A stretch of DNA of 64,000 nucleotides, taken from contig JACKDQ010000002.1 in NCBI GenBank assembly GCA_020633415.1, positions 558,001 to 622,000 on the forward strand, given 5' to 3'. The notes below the pieces were generated by a model, which saw only the letters and a list, made by a program, of their open reading frames with translations, was not told where the DNA came from and did not search any database. The translations under genes and the position numbers were made by a program. The stretch comes from Deltaproteobacteria bacterium. GTDB taxonomy: Bacteria; Myxococcota_A; Polyangia; GCA-2747355. Shown here one piece after another: positions 16,035 through 24,416 of this stretch; the first letter of the stretch is position 1; each line of letters opens with the position of its first letter.

Positions 16035-18389
16035 CTAACGACCGATGCTTTGCGCTCGGTTTACGATGCGCGGGGTAATGAACACCAACACTTCTTCGCG
16101 GTCGCTGGTGTCCCGCTTGCTCTTAAACAGCCAGCCAAGGACAGGGATGTCAGCCAGCCAGGGAACCTTCGACCAACTGCGACCGTCGCGGGTGGTGTAG
16201 ATGCCACCGATCACCGCAGTTTGCCCATCCTTGACCAACATCTCGGTGCTGGCTTCTTTCTTGAGGATCGTCGGTTCGCCACGAGGTCCGGTATTGACGA
16301 AGTCGGGCTCGTTGCGCTGGACGTTGACCTTCATGATCACGCTGCCGTCGGCGGTGACATGCGGTTTAACGGTCAGGTTGAGCTTGGCGTCCTTAAAGGT
16401 GGTCTGCACGCCGTTGGCGCTGACCTGGGAGAACGGAATCGTAACGCCTTGCTCGATCTTGGCCTCAACGTTGTCCAAGGTGGTGATCTTCGGCGAGCTG
16501 ATGATACGAATATCGCCCGAGGTCTCGGCCGCGCTCAGGCGCAAGTTGACGTTGAACGCGCCCGAGAGCGAGCCTAAGGTCAGCCCAAGCGCCGCACCGG
16601 CGTTCTGACCGGAGATTGCGGGCATGTTGACGATGAAGTTTGGGTTGGCCGATTGCCCGAGCAAGATTCCGCCCGTCGGCGCCTGTGCGTCGTCGTTGCC
16701 ACCGCCGATGCCGATTTGGTTGGGAAAGACCAGGCCGGTTGAGTTTCCATTTGCCGAGCTGGCAGTAAACGAACCACCCCACTGGATGCCGACTTGCTTG
16801 GTAAAGTTGGTGCGCGCCTCGACGATTCGCGCCTCGATCAGTACCTGCGGCGTCTGGCTATCCAGGTTGCGCACCATCTGCTCAACCAAATCGAGGTTGG
16901 CACGGATGTCGCGCGCGATGATCATATTGGTGCGATCATCGAAGGTCAGTTTGCCACGCGGACTGAGCGTGTAACGCAGCTTCGGCAGCACATCAGCGGC
17001 CTGCGCGTAGCTCAACGCGATCAGACGCGTCTCCATCGGTTGAAGCAGCATCAACTGCTTCTTGCGGGCAAGCTCGGCCTCACGCTCTTTCTCAAGGTCG
17101 GCGATCGGCGCGACGCGCAGCAGATTGCCCTCGCGGACCATGCCCAAGCCTTTGGCTCGCAAGATCACATCTAGCGCCTGGTCCCAGGGAACGTCTTTCA
17201 TGCGGATCGTTACTTTGCCGCTAACCACGTCGCTGGTGACGATATTGACCCGACCAACGTCGGCGAGCAGACGCAAGATGTTGTGGATGTCTGCGTCTTT
17301 GAAGTCGAGGTCGATTCGCTGCCCGGAATAGGCGCGGCTGCGCTTGCTTGCCCGGGCGCGACCCGCCGGAGAGACCTTCGAGCCCTCGTAGTTGGCAATG
17401 TTGCTGCTGCGTTCGGCAACTCGCTCGGGTTTGTGGAACGTCCAGCGCAAACGCTCGCCGCTCGGCTTCAACTCGGCCAACGGCTCTCCCCGCAGCTCAA
17501 CGCGCAGCTGCACATCGCCCTCACCGTGGCGTTGCGAGATAACGCCCTTGACCGGTCCGGCGAAGGCACTCGTATCGAGCTTGCGCTGCAAACGCAACGG
17601 CAACTGGGCATTGCGGATCGTCAGCAGCTGACCGTGGACGCCCGCTCCAGAGCTCCAGCTCTCGGCAGGGTCGAGCGCCAGCTTGCCGTCGGCATCGACC
17701 TCGACGATCACCCGGTCAGCCAAATCGAGAAATCGCACGTCGGTAATCGATACTGCCCGCACTGCCTTCGCCCGCAACTTGCTGACCGTTTTCGCCGGCG
17801 AACTCACCAGCCCAACATCTCGCTTGGCGAGATCAAGCTTGGCAGCCGTCGCCTTCGGGCTCGCTGAGGCCGGGCTGGCCGGCGGATGCTCGACGATCAC
17901 CTGCAACTGTTTGCCTGTCGCTCGCACGTTGTATTTGGCCCCGGGCACCAAGCCGACCATCAACCGAGCGATCGGACCACGCTGCTGGTTACCTGCAAAT
18001 CGTTCGACTGCGACCTGCCGCACGCCGGCGGTGTTGACTTCGGTAAACGCCGGCACTTGACGAAACTCCGTATTCGCCAAGTCGATCACCAGACGCGCTG
18101 GGTGCTCGAGTTTGAAGACCGAAAACGCTGGCTTGCGTGCGCCATCGAGCAGGATCAGCGTCTGGTTTTGCTCCGTGCGCACCGACATTTTGTCGACGCT
18201 ATTCGGGCGCTTTGCCAGCGCCGGTGAGACCACCAGCAGTGACGCCGCCGCCAACGCAGTGCCAACCACCGCGGTGGCTAAACGGGAGCTCGCCGGACGG
18301 GAAGTCGATCGTCTACAGGGGAGAGAAAAAGTGGGCATTTCAACACTCGCCGGAGCTAATGGACCGCTGTTTCTTGTCGTGCCGTTCAT
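16035..18389 (-). CDS. pilQ: Type IV pilus secretin PilQ
   Basis: 784 residues, overlapping pilP by ATGA. After a signal region (TAVVGTALAAASLLVVSPALA) there are two AMIN domains (about 55-150 and 205-300), which bind peptidoglycan; a secretin/TonB short N-domain (about 350-405, FKDADIHNILRLLADVGRVNI); a secretin N1-type domain (about 450-505); and the secretin core from about 512 (VLIEARIVEARTNFTKQVGIQWGG) to the family signature VPWLADIPVLGWLFK near the end. PilQ forms the outer-membrane ring through which the pilus passes. Fifth gene in the pilMNOPQ order. Confidence 0.96.
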   Translation of the reverse strand: MNGTTRNSGPLAPASVEMPTFSLPCRRSTSRPASSRLATAVVGTALAAASLLVVSPALAKRPNSVDKMSVRTEQNQTLILLDGARKPAFSVFKLEHPARLVIDLANTEFRQVPAFTEVNTAGVRQVAVERFAGNQQRGPIARLMVGLVPGAKYNVRATGKQLQVIVEHPPASPASASPKATAAKLDLAKRDVGLVSSPAKTVSKLRAKAVRAVSITDVRFLDLADRVIVEVDADGKLALDPAESWSSGAGVHGQLLTIRNAQLPLRLQRKLDTSAFAGPVKGVISQRHGEGDVQLRVELRGEPLAELKPSGERLRWTFHKPERVAERSSNIANYEGSKVSPAGRARASKRSRAYSGQRIDLDFKDADIHNILRLLADVGRVNIVTSDVVSGKVTIRMKDVPWDQALDVILRAKGLGMVREGNLLRVAPIADLEKEREAELARKKQLMLLQPMETRLIALSYAQAADVLPKLRYTLSPRGKLTFDDRTNMIIARDIRANLDLVEQMVRNLDSQTPQVLIEARIVEARTNFTKQVGIQWGGSFTASSANGNSTGLVFPNQIGIGGGNDDAQAPTGGILLGQSANPNFIVNMPAISGQNAGAALGLTLGSLSGAFNVNLRLSAAETSGDIRIISSPKITTLDNVEAKIEQGVTIPFSQVSANGVQTTFKDAKLNLTVKPHVTADGSVIMKVNVQRNEPDFVNTGPRGEPTILKKEASTEMLVKDGQTAVIGGIYTTRDGRSWSKVPWLADIPVLGWLFKSKRDTSDREEVLVFITPRIVNRAQSIGR

Positions 18390-19069
18390 CGCAAGGCTCC
18401 GTTTCCGTCGTCAACCTTGCCGACTGCCTGTTCGGGATGAAGCTCGATCACCCGATCAGCCACACGTTGCCGGTTTTCCGATATCTCTTGGATCTCGATG
18501 ATGACCTTGTCAGTGAGGATCTCTTTGACCTTGCCAAAGGACTTGCCGATATAGTCGCCGCGCCGCACTGCAACACCCAGTCCCGAGGGGTCGAGAAACA
18601 TCGCGCGCGGTCGCACGCGGCCACTGACCACGGCGATCAAGCGCAGCTCATCGAGGCTGTACCGCGACAGCAACCCCTTGCGTTGGATCGTAACCAACCG
18701 CTGCTGGGGTTGAGCGAACTCGGTCAAATAAGAGCGAAAGGGATCGCGATTCTTGTCGAGCGACTCGGTGAAGTCGTCGTCGGTGAGCTGTGTCGCTTCC
18801 GCAGCCTTTTCTTCTTTGACCGCTGGCGCCGCCACCTCGGATGGTTTGGGTGCAGCTGAGCCGACCGCTTCGGCGGCTTTGGCCTTCGTCTCCGCAGGTG
18901 CCTGTGCCGGTGGACTGTCGTCACAACCCAAGCACAACACAGCATAGCAGAGGGTGACCACGACCATCCACGGTCGGCGGTCGATACAACCTGACCGCGT
19001 TCGTGCACCTCGCTGTCGATCAGCAAACCGCGTGTCTAAATCTCTCGATGCCATCTGCGTATCCTGCAC
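18386..19069 (-). CDS. pilP: Type IV pilus assembly lipoprotein PilP
   Basis: 227 residues from the ATG at 19069; an internal ATG just before the hydrophobic stretch (18967) is another possible start, since the lipobox LCLGC (Cys49 in the long form) sits unusually far from the N-terminus. An Ala/Lys/Glu-rich linker follows, then the PilP domain with DPFRSYL, LSRYSLDELRLIAVVSGRVRPRAMF and VAVRRGDYIGKSFGKV, the HR-type domain that docks on PilQ. PilP joins the inner-membrane PilNO pair to the secretin. It overlaps pilQ by four bases and begins seven bases after pilO. Confidence 0.93.
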   Translation of the reverse strand: MQDTQMASRDLDTRFADRQRGARTRSGCIDRRPWMVVVTLCYAVLCLGCDDSPPAQAPAETKAKAAEAVGSAAPKPSEVAAPAVKEEKAAEATQLTDDDFTESLDKNRDPFRSYLTEFAQPQQRLVTIQRKGLLSRYSLDELRLIAVVSGRVRPRAMFLDPSGLGVAVRRGDYIGKSFGKVKEILTDKVIIEIQEISENRQRVADRVIELHPEQAVGKVDDGNGALR

Positions 19070-19075
19070 CGCGAC

Positions 19076-19684
19076 CTAGCCTGCTCCGCCCGCGGGGTTT
19101 TTCTGGCTCACGTAGCGAAAAGTGCTGGCAACAAACTGCGCGCGAAGCACAACCCCTTCTGGGGCAGCCTTGCCCTGCCCGAGCAGCAGATCCTCGATCT
19201 TGACGATTCGTTTGACGTCTTTTTCAGACTGCATGTAGTAGAAGAATTTGCTGATCTGGTGGTAGGTACCGCTGATCGTCATCTGCACCGGAATCTCGGC
19301 GTAAAACTTCTGCTGACGCTCCCGCTGAGGGTCGTAGGTCAGGATGTTCACGCCAGCCAACGCCGCTTGGGCGTGGATCGACTGCAAGAAAGTGAAGATG
19401 TTCGCGTCGGCCGGCAGGACTTTGAGGACTTCCTTTTCCTCCTGCAGGCGACGGTTCACGTCTGCACGAACGGCATCGTAATTTTGCTTGCGCGCTTCGT
19501 ACTTGGCCTTATCAGCCTCGGCAGTCGCCACGTTGCGCTTTAGCGCGGCCGCTTCGTCTGAAATATCGGCGTAGAGCAAGAAATAGAACGCTGCCGCGAT
19601 CGCCGCCGTAATCGCCACGATTACCGCGACGCGAGTCGACTGCGGCAGGCGTGAATATCTTTCAATCGTATCGGAGAGCGCCAT
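19076..19684 (-). CDS. pilO: Type IV pilus inner-membrane alignment protein PilO
   Basis: 202 residues. One membrane helix (about 16-36, TRVAVIVAITAAIAAAFYFLLY), a coiled coil (about 45-85) and a ferredoxin-like periplasmic domain with LPADANIFTFLQSIHAQAALAGVNI and VQMTISGTYHQISKFFYYMQS are as expected for PilO. It pairs with PilN and carries the signal between the cytoplasmic PilM ring and PilP/PilQ. It starts three bases after pilN stops. The last helix-rich end (SQKNPAGGAG) is short and variable. Confidence 0.94.
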   Translation of the reverse strand: MALSDTIERYSRLPQSTRVAVIVAITAAIAAAFYFLLYADISDEAAALKRNVATAEADKAKYEARKQNYDAVRADVNRRLQEEKEVLKVLPADANIFTFLQSIHAQAALAGVNILTYDPQRERQQKFYAEIPVQMTISGTYHQISKFFYYMQSEKDVKRIVKIEDLLLGQGKAAPEGVVLRAQFVASTFRYVSQKNPAGGAG

Positions 19685-19687
19685 AGA

Positions 19688-20341
19688 TCAACCTTCCGCG
19701 TTCAAGCGGTACTTCACTTGGCACGTTAGCGAGAAGCGAACGACTTTGAGCCCCAAGGTCGAATCCTTAACCTGGTCGTTGCGCCGTAGCTCAACCTGCT
19801 GGAAGTAACGCGAGAGCGTCAGCCGCTTGAGCAGCTCGGCGACGTCGTCATAGTCCTTGGCCTTGCCGGTGATCGTCACGTTATGACCGCGCTCGTTGAG
19901 CGTCTCGATCCACAGACGCCGTGGGTCCCAGCGCAAGTTGATCCCCGCCGAAGGATTGCGGCGAACGAGCTCTTGGTAGGACTGAGCGTCAAAGGTCGGA
20001 CGACCGGTGCGACTGAGCAAGGCGCTCAGCTCGCGCATGACCCACAACGGCCCACCTCGTTCGCTGGTCAGCGAGTTGATCACTTTCTTCTGATTGAGCA
20101 ATCGCTTCTGCTTAGCGATCAGCAGATCGTAATCTGAGGTCTCGGTCTTCAAGCGCTGAATATCGTCCTGCAATTCGGCCAGCTTCGCTTTGCGCTTGGA
20201 TACGGTGTCGGCCTCGACCGTATAGAGGACGAACAGCGCGATGATCTCGACGACCACCAAGCCCGCCAAGAGCAAGAGCTGCCGCTGGCCGACCCGAACC
20301 TTGCGCACCTGGCGAACGGGTAACAGGTTTATTCGAATCAT
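19688..20341 (-). CDS. pilN: Type IV pilus assembly protein PilN
   Basis: 217 residues. The conserved N-terminus MIRINLLPVR is the cytoplasmic peptide that binds PilM; a membrane helix (about 22-43) and a coiled coil (about 45-85) follow, then the periplasmic domain with WIETLNERGHNVTITGKAKDYDDVAELLKRL. PilN forms heterodimers with PilO. There is a 65-base gap to pilM, longer than the others in this operon but without a visible terminator. Confidence 0.95.
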   Translation of the reverse strand: MIRINLLPVRQVRKVRVGQRQLLLLAGLVVVEIIALFVLYTVEADTVSKRKAKLAELQDDIQRLKTETSDYDLLIAKQKRLLNQKKVINSLTSERGGPLWVMRELSALLSRTGRPTFDAQSYQELVRRNPSAGINLRWDPRRLWIETLNERGHNVTITGKAKDYDDVAELLKRLTLSRYFQQVELRRNDQVKDSTLGLKVVRFSLTCQVKYRLNAEG

Positions 20342-20406
20342 CGTTGTCGTCCGCGCCTGTTCATTCGGTTAACTCCCCGGCCGTCGAGCGTACCGACTCG
20401 CCCTGC

Positions 20407-21453
20407 TTACAGGCTGTCGCCCTCTGCGCGCAAAGCGAGCCCCGTCGCCACCACAGCCATCGGCGCCTGGGCCCTGACATAGTCCAAATCAAAAGCCTGC
20501 TCATCGACCATGATACCGCGAAATGGGTCTAGCATCTCAACAGGTATCCGCGCCCGCGCCTCGATGGCTTGCCGCAGCGCCGGAACCCGGGCGCTGCCAC
20601 CAGAAAGGAAAATCCGATCGATTTGCCCCGAGGCGGTGGTCGCCAGGTAGAAATCGAAGGAGCGCTGAAACTCACCAGCCATCACTTCGGCCTGCTGCGA
20701 GAGGATCTGGTCCACTTCCTGCGGAATGACCTCGTCTCCGGCGGTCCCACCACATTTGTAGGCTTCCGCCTCCTCGTAGCCGACGTTGAGCTGCTTTTGA
20801 ATCTCTTCGGTGAACGTGTTGCCACCGATGGTCACGTCGCGGGTAAAAGCGCTTACACCCTCGGACAACACGTTGATCGTGCTGATCGAAGCGCCGATAT
20901 TGAGCAGCGCGACAGTTTCAGTGGCTTTGCCGAACGCTTGCTCGTAAACGTTCTGCATCGTAAATGCCGCGACGTCCACGCAGACCGGATTGAGCTGCGC
21001 GTCGCGAGCCACATCCGAGTAATCGGTAACTGTCTCTTTCTTCGCCGCGACCAGCAAGACATCCATCTGCCCGCTCGGGCCACTACCATCGAGCACCTGG
21101 TAGTCGATCTCCACGTCGTCCTTGGCGAACGGAATGTGGTGCTCAGCTTCCCAGTGAATCTGCTCTTCGAGCTCCTCTTTGGTCATCGAAGGCACAGCGA
21201 TCTTCTTGATGATTACAGAGTGACCTGCGATGGCGATCGCCACCTCTTTTTGGCGAATCTTCAGCTGATTGACCAGTGAGGCGATCGCATCGGCCAAAGC
21301 ACTGGTGTTCATGATCGAGCCATCGACGATGCTTTGGGGCGGCACCGGTTCGATGCCAAAGTTCACCAGCTGCAATCCGCCGCGGGAGGACTTGAGCTGT
21401 ACGATTTTGATCGCACTGCTGCCGATATCTAGGCCGACACAATTTTTCGCCAT
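20407..21453 (-). CDS. pilM: Type IV pilus assembly ATPase-like protein PilM
   Basis: 348 residues. The ATG at 21453 is preferred over a GTG 30 bases upstream because of the ribosome site GAGGGAAG five bases before it and because family members begin directly with KNCVGLDIGSSAIKIVQLK. This is an actin/FtsA-like nucleotide-binding fold (GLDIGSS phosphate 1, TVALLNIGAS phosphate 2, IFLSGGSARVPAL adenosine motif). PilM lies at the cytoplasmic face and binds the PilN N-terminus. First gene of the pilMNOPQ-lipoprotein operon. A candidate sigma-54 promoter lies at 21494-21509. Confidence 0.95.
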   Translation of the reverse strand: MAKNCVGLDIGSSAIKIVQLKSSRGGLQLVNFGIEPVPPQSIVDGSIMNTSALADAIASLVNQLKIRQKEVAIAIAGHSVIIKKIAVPSMTKEELEEQIHWEAEHHIPFAKDDVEIDYQVLDGSGPSGQMDVLLVAAKKETVTDYSDVARDAQLNPVCVDVAAFTMQNVYEQAFGKATETVALLNIGASISTINVLSEGVSAFTRDVTIGGNTFTEEIQKQLNVGYEEAEAYKCGGTAGDEVIPQEVDQILSQQAEVMAGEFQRSFDFYLATTASGQIDRIFLSGGSARVPALRQAIEARARIPVEMLDPFRGIMVDEQAFDLDYVRAQAPMAVVATGLALRAEGDSL

Positions 21454-21849
21454 CGCGCTTCCCTCGGCCGCCGTGCTTGACACAGCCGCCCATTGCTCGC
21501 TTGGTGCCCAAACCGCTTGCCAGCGACCCAGTCGGACTCAACAGCATCAATGCCCGGCCGGCGCTGCGCCCAATCCGCCAGCGGATGGCTGTCTCGGTCC
21601 GCGCCTCAAGCCAAGAGAACCCTCACGTCGAGAGAACCCTCAGGTCAAGAGAGCGACGACCGACACCCGCCAGCGCTTTCCTTCTTCTTTGTGTTCTGTC
21701 ACGAGAATCCCGAAGCAATTCATCACAACCAATTTCGGAATTTTCGTCACAGAGCACGATCTCACAGACCAACGCGATCGAGGGTTGCGTACCGCTACTT
21801 CGTGAACGCCCGAGCACTCATGCTGCGCGCTCAAGGCGCAGCATTGCAA
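21454..21849. other. Upstream region of the pil operon with repeats
   Basis: 396 bases without a credible gene. It holds a 17-bp direct repeat, AGAGAACCCTCACGTCG at 21614-21630 and AGAGAACCCTCAGGTCA at 21631-21647 (15 of 17 identical), and an imperfect inverted repeat, GTCACGAGAATCCCGAA at 21698-21714 against TTCGGAATTTTCGTCAC at 21734-21750 (14 of 17 pairs). They could be operators for the pil operon or for the neighbouring XRE regulator. Confidence 0.5.
21494..21509 (-). promoter_or_regulatory. Candidate sigma-54 promoter of the pil operon
   Basis: On the minus strand the sequence is GGGCACCAAGCGAGCA. It keeps GG and GC at the -24 and -12 positions with correct spacing and matches 5 of 6 in the -24 box, but only weakly in the -12 box. 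A start would fall about 30 bases before the PilM ATG. Support is modest; an NtrC-type regulator gene 1.2 kb upstream makes it plausible. Confidence 0.3.
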
Positions 21850-22173
21850 CTACTCATCGTCTCCAAAGACTGCAACGCGATCGGATGGCGTCAAACCGAG
21901 CGCTTCCAAGATCTTTCGCTTGGTATCCATTCGGCACGGCATCCCTTTTTCGACGCGATCGATCGTCAAGGTGGACAAACCGGCACGGCGCGCAAGCTCT
22001 GCTTTGCTCATCATTCTTTCCGTGCGCAACTTGCGCACGTTGTTCTTACTCTTCCGCGAAGAAGTTTTCTTAGAAGATGGCAGCGCTGCGCTCGATTGAT
22101 CGCCGCGCACACCTGCAGAACGCGCATCTTCCGCGCGCTGACTTTCTTTTTGCTCGGGCTTTGGGGTGTCCAT
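21850..22173 (-). CDS. XRE-type helix-turn-helix regulator
   Basis: 107 residues: a charged, probably disordered N-terminal half (about 1-45) and a Cro/CI helix-turn-helix (about 46-100) with RTERMMSKAELARRAGLSTL, TIDRVEKGMPCRMDTKRKIL and EALGL. Similar short regulators stand directly upstream of pilM in other deltaproteobacteria (for example Geobacter-type genomes), so a role in pilus gene control is a reasonable inference. It has its own promoter (22228-22257) and points toward pilM with 366 bases between. Confidence 0.85.
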   Translation of the reverse strand: MDTPKPEQKESQRAEDARSAGVRGDQSSAALPSSKKTSSRKSKNNVRKLRTERMMSKAELARRAGLSTLTIDRVEKGMPCRMDTKRKILEALGLTPSDRVAVFGDDE

Positions 22174-22655
22174 CGCGTCCCGTTCCGCAGCAAAGGAGCC
22201 GAATACTCGGCGATAAAAACGGTTTTAATTATGCGGCTGAGCGCGCGCGAGTGTCAAGTCGCCAACCCTATAATTTAGGCTTAATTAAGTTAAACTTAGG
22301 CATTAAGTATGCGTCTTATTGACGCGACGCAGCATACTCCTTTCTCGCCATTTCAGCCTTCGGTGCGCGGCGAATCGCGCCGACAAAGCGTAGCGGATTC
22401 GCGTCAACAGCAGTCCCAGGGCAGGTCGCTTGATCGCGATTTTCGGCGATTTGTGGAAATTATCCGCCATATACAGCGATAAGCAGCGATTAGCGACACT
22501 TGCCGCATTGGCGAGCACGCCACACCGCACCGGCTCTCACGGGGGGTGAACGCCAACCGAACCCGCTGGCCAACCCCTTCGCCAGGCAAATAATCAGGCT
22601 AAAGGTCTAAAACGATGTTGAAATTACACAGGCTCGCCGCCGCGCCGGCCGCGAG
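22174..22655. other. Non-coding stretch with an AT-rich island
   Basis: 482 bases between the NtrC-type gene and the XRE gene, both on the minus strand. It contains the XRE promoter and a locally AT-rich island at about 22262-22320 with the palindrome CTTAATTAAG (22280-22289) flanked by direct repeats of TTAGGC (22275-22280 and again near 22297). I see no terminator hairpin with a T-run after the NtrC-type gene. Confidence 0.5.
22228..22257 (-). promoter_or_regulatory. Sigma-70-type promoter of the XRE regulator gene
   Basis: Minus strand reads TTGACA (22257-22252), an 18-base spacer, and CATAAT (22233-22228): a perfect -35 and a 5/6 -10 box. The predicted start is near 22221, giving a leader of about 50 bases before the ATG at 22173. 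The spacer is GC-rich while the flanks are AT-rich. Confidence 0.6.
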
Positions 22656-24041
22656 CTAATTGGAGATCAGACCGTAAGCCTTGATTTTATAAAGCAAAGC
22701 ACGATGGGAGATTTCCAATAGCTTGGCTGCGGCGGTGCGATTCCCATTGGTCTGTTCAAGCGCGCGCCGGATCAGCTGTTCCTCGATCACTCGCGTGGCC
22801 TGCTTGATGCTAAGCCCACCGCCCAGCCCTTCCAAGGGAAGTGACCGACGTTGTGGGTCAGCGACTGTGGTCGGCAGCGCATCGAGCTCGATCGCGTCGC
22901 TTTCGGCGAGCACAGCGGCCCGCTCGATGGTGTTTTCGAGCTCCCGCACGTTACCCGGCCAATCATAGGCAACCAAGCGTTTGAGCGCCTCAGCACTGAG
23001 CGTACGGATCGTCGTCCCCAGTCGTTGATTGACCGCATCGATGAAATGCTCGACCAGCAACGGAATGTCATCCCGACGTTGCCGGAGCGGTGGAAGCGCC
23101 AACAGCAGCACGTTCAGTCGATAGAAAAGGTCTTCTCGGAAACGCTGCGCCTCGACCTCTTCGTACAAGTCACGCACCGTGGCAGCGATTACGCGAACGT
23201 CGACCGGGAAGCCACGGCTGGCGCCCACCGGTCGAACCTCCTCCTCTTGCAACACCCGCAGCAGCTTGACCTGCAAAGGCAACGGCAGCTCGCCAACTTC
23301 GTCCAAGAACAGCGTCCCGCCGTCGGCCTCAGCGAACAGACCCTTCTTGTCACTGGTCGCGTCCGTAAAGGCGCCTCGAACATGACCGAACAGCTCCGAC
23401 TCGAGCAAGGTATCGGGAATCGCCCCACAGTTGACGGCAACAAACGGTCGCTCAGCTCGCGGGCTCTCGCGATGCAGTGCACGGGCGATCAGCTCCTTGC
23501 CGGTGCCCGACTCGCCTTGGATCAGTACCGTCGTCTTGTAGGTAGCGATCTTGCGAACCGTCTTGAAGACCGCTTTCATCGCCTCGCTACGCGCCACCAT
23601 CGCGTCGAGCGCACCGTCGCCGATCTCTTCGATGCGCTGTCTCAGTGAGGCGTTTTCGCGGCGAAGGCGTTCGCGCTCTTCAACCTTTCGCAGCAGCAGC
23701 ACGACCTCCGCCGGCTTGAACGGTTTGTTGATGTAGTCGTATGCGCCCTTTTTTATCGCCTCGAGCGCCGCATCGATCGTGCCGTAGGCCGACATCATGA
23801 TCACCACCAGCGACGGTTGCCGCGCTTGGACCTGCTCGAGTAGCTCAAGCCCACTAACTTGCGGCATGCGCACATCGGAAAGCAGCACGTCGAAAGGCTC
23901 AGCATCGATCGCCTCAAGCGCCTCTTGAGCCGATGCCACCGCCCTGGCCTCCAGCCCTTCGCGTTTGAGCACCGTGGTCAGCAGATGCCGAATGTTTTCT
24001 TCGTCATCAACCACCAGGATCCGCTTGAGCGTCTGTTGCAT
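22656..24041 (-). CDS. NtrC-family sigma-54-dependent response regulator
   Basis: 461 residues. The receiver domain has VVDDEEN, phospho-acceptor Asp56 in VLLSDVRMP and Lys107 in INKPFKP. The AAA+ domain carries Walker A GESGTGKE (176-183), Walker B GTLFLDEVGE, and a sigma-54 contact loop that reads GAFTDA (223-228) in place of GAFTGA. A Fis-type helix-turn-helix ends the protein (RALEQTNGNRTAAAKLLEIS). It would activate sigma-54 promoters on phosphorylation. No cognate kinase adjoins it. It is divergent from the vWA lipoprotein gene and upstream of the XRE-pil block in the same direction. Confidence 0.95.
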   Translation of the reverse strand: MQQTLKRILVVDDEENIRHLLTTVLKREGLEARAVASAQEALEAIDAEPFDVLLSDVRMPQVSGLELLEQVQARQPSLVVIMMSAYGTIDAALEAIKKGAYDYINKPFKPAEVVLLLRKVEERERLRRENASLRQRIEEIGDGALDAMVARSEAMKAVFKTVRKIATYKTTVLIQGESGTGKELIARALHRESPRAERPFVAVNCGAIPDTLLESELFGHVRGAFTDATSDKKGLFAEADGGTLFLDEVGELPLPLQVKLLRVLQEEEVRPVGASRGFPVDVRVIAATVRDLYEEVEAQRFREDLFYRLNVLLLALPPLRQRRDDIPLLVEHFIDAVNQRLGTTIRTLSAEALKRLVAYDWPGNVRELENTIERAAVLAESDAIELDALPTTVADPQRRSLPLEGLGGGLSIKQATRVIEEQLIRRALEQTNGNRTAAAKLLEISHRALLYKIKAYGLISN

Positions 24042-24416
24042 CGCCGTCGATCGTACGAGCCCATCGCCCGCTCCGCAAGTAAGCTATCGACAAGACGTGA
24101 GATTCTGGATTAGGCCCGGTCCAAGCCAGACGAGCTTGCCCGGCGCACAGCGCACCATCACACCGCATGTAAACCAAGTTGACAACTTGCCAACAAGGTT
24201 GAGGTGCCCCGCGCTGCGCGCCGAGGAATATCCGTCGCTTTCTGCGGCGGCGCGTTGGCGCCCGGCTTGCTATAGACACGCGCAGTTAGTACAACAAGCG
24301 CTTGGCTTTCGGCGGCGGCCGCGGTAAGAACCCGAAGCTTTTCAAGTACTGACGCGGGTCTTCCCGGTACGAGTCGAGCCAACGTTTCGGAGATTGGCAA
24401 AATAAGGAGCTTTCAC
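24042..24416. other. Divergent intergenic region with nested palindromes
   Basis: 375 bases between the NtrC-type regulator gene (minus) and the vWA lipoprotein gene (plus). It holds the palindrome CAAGTT-GAC-AACTTG at 24175-24189, overlapped by CTTG-CCAA-CAAG at 24186-24197, which could be an operator. TTGACA at 24179-24184 lies inside it but has no good -10 at the right distance. A ribosome site (AAGGAG) stands before the ATG at 24417. Confidence 0.5.
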
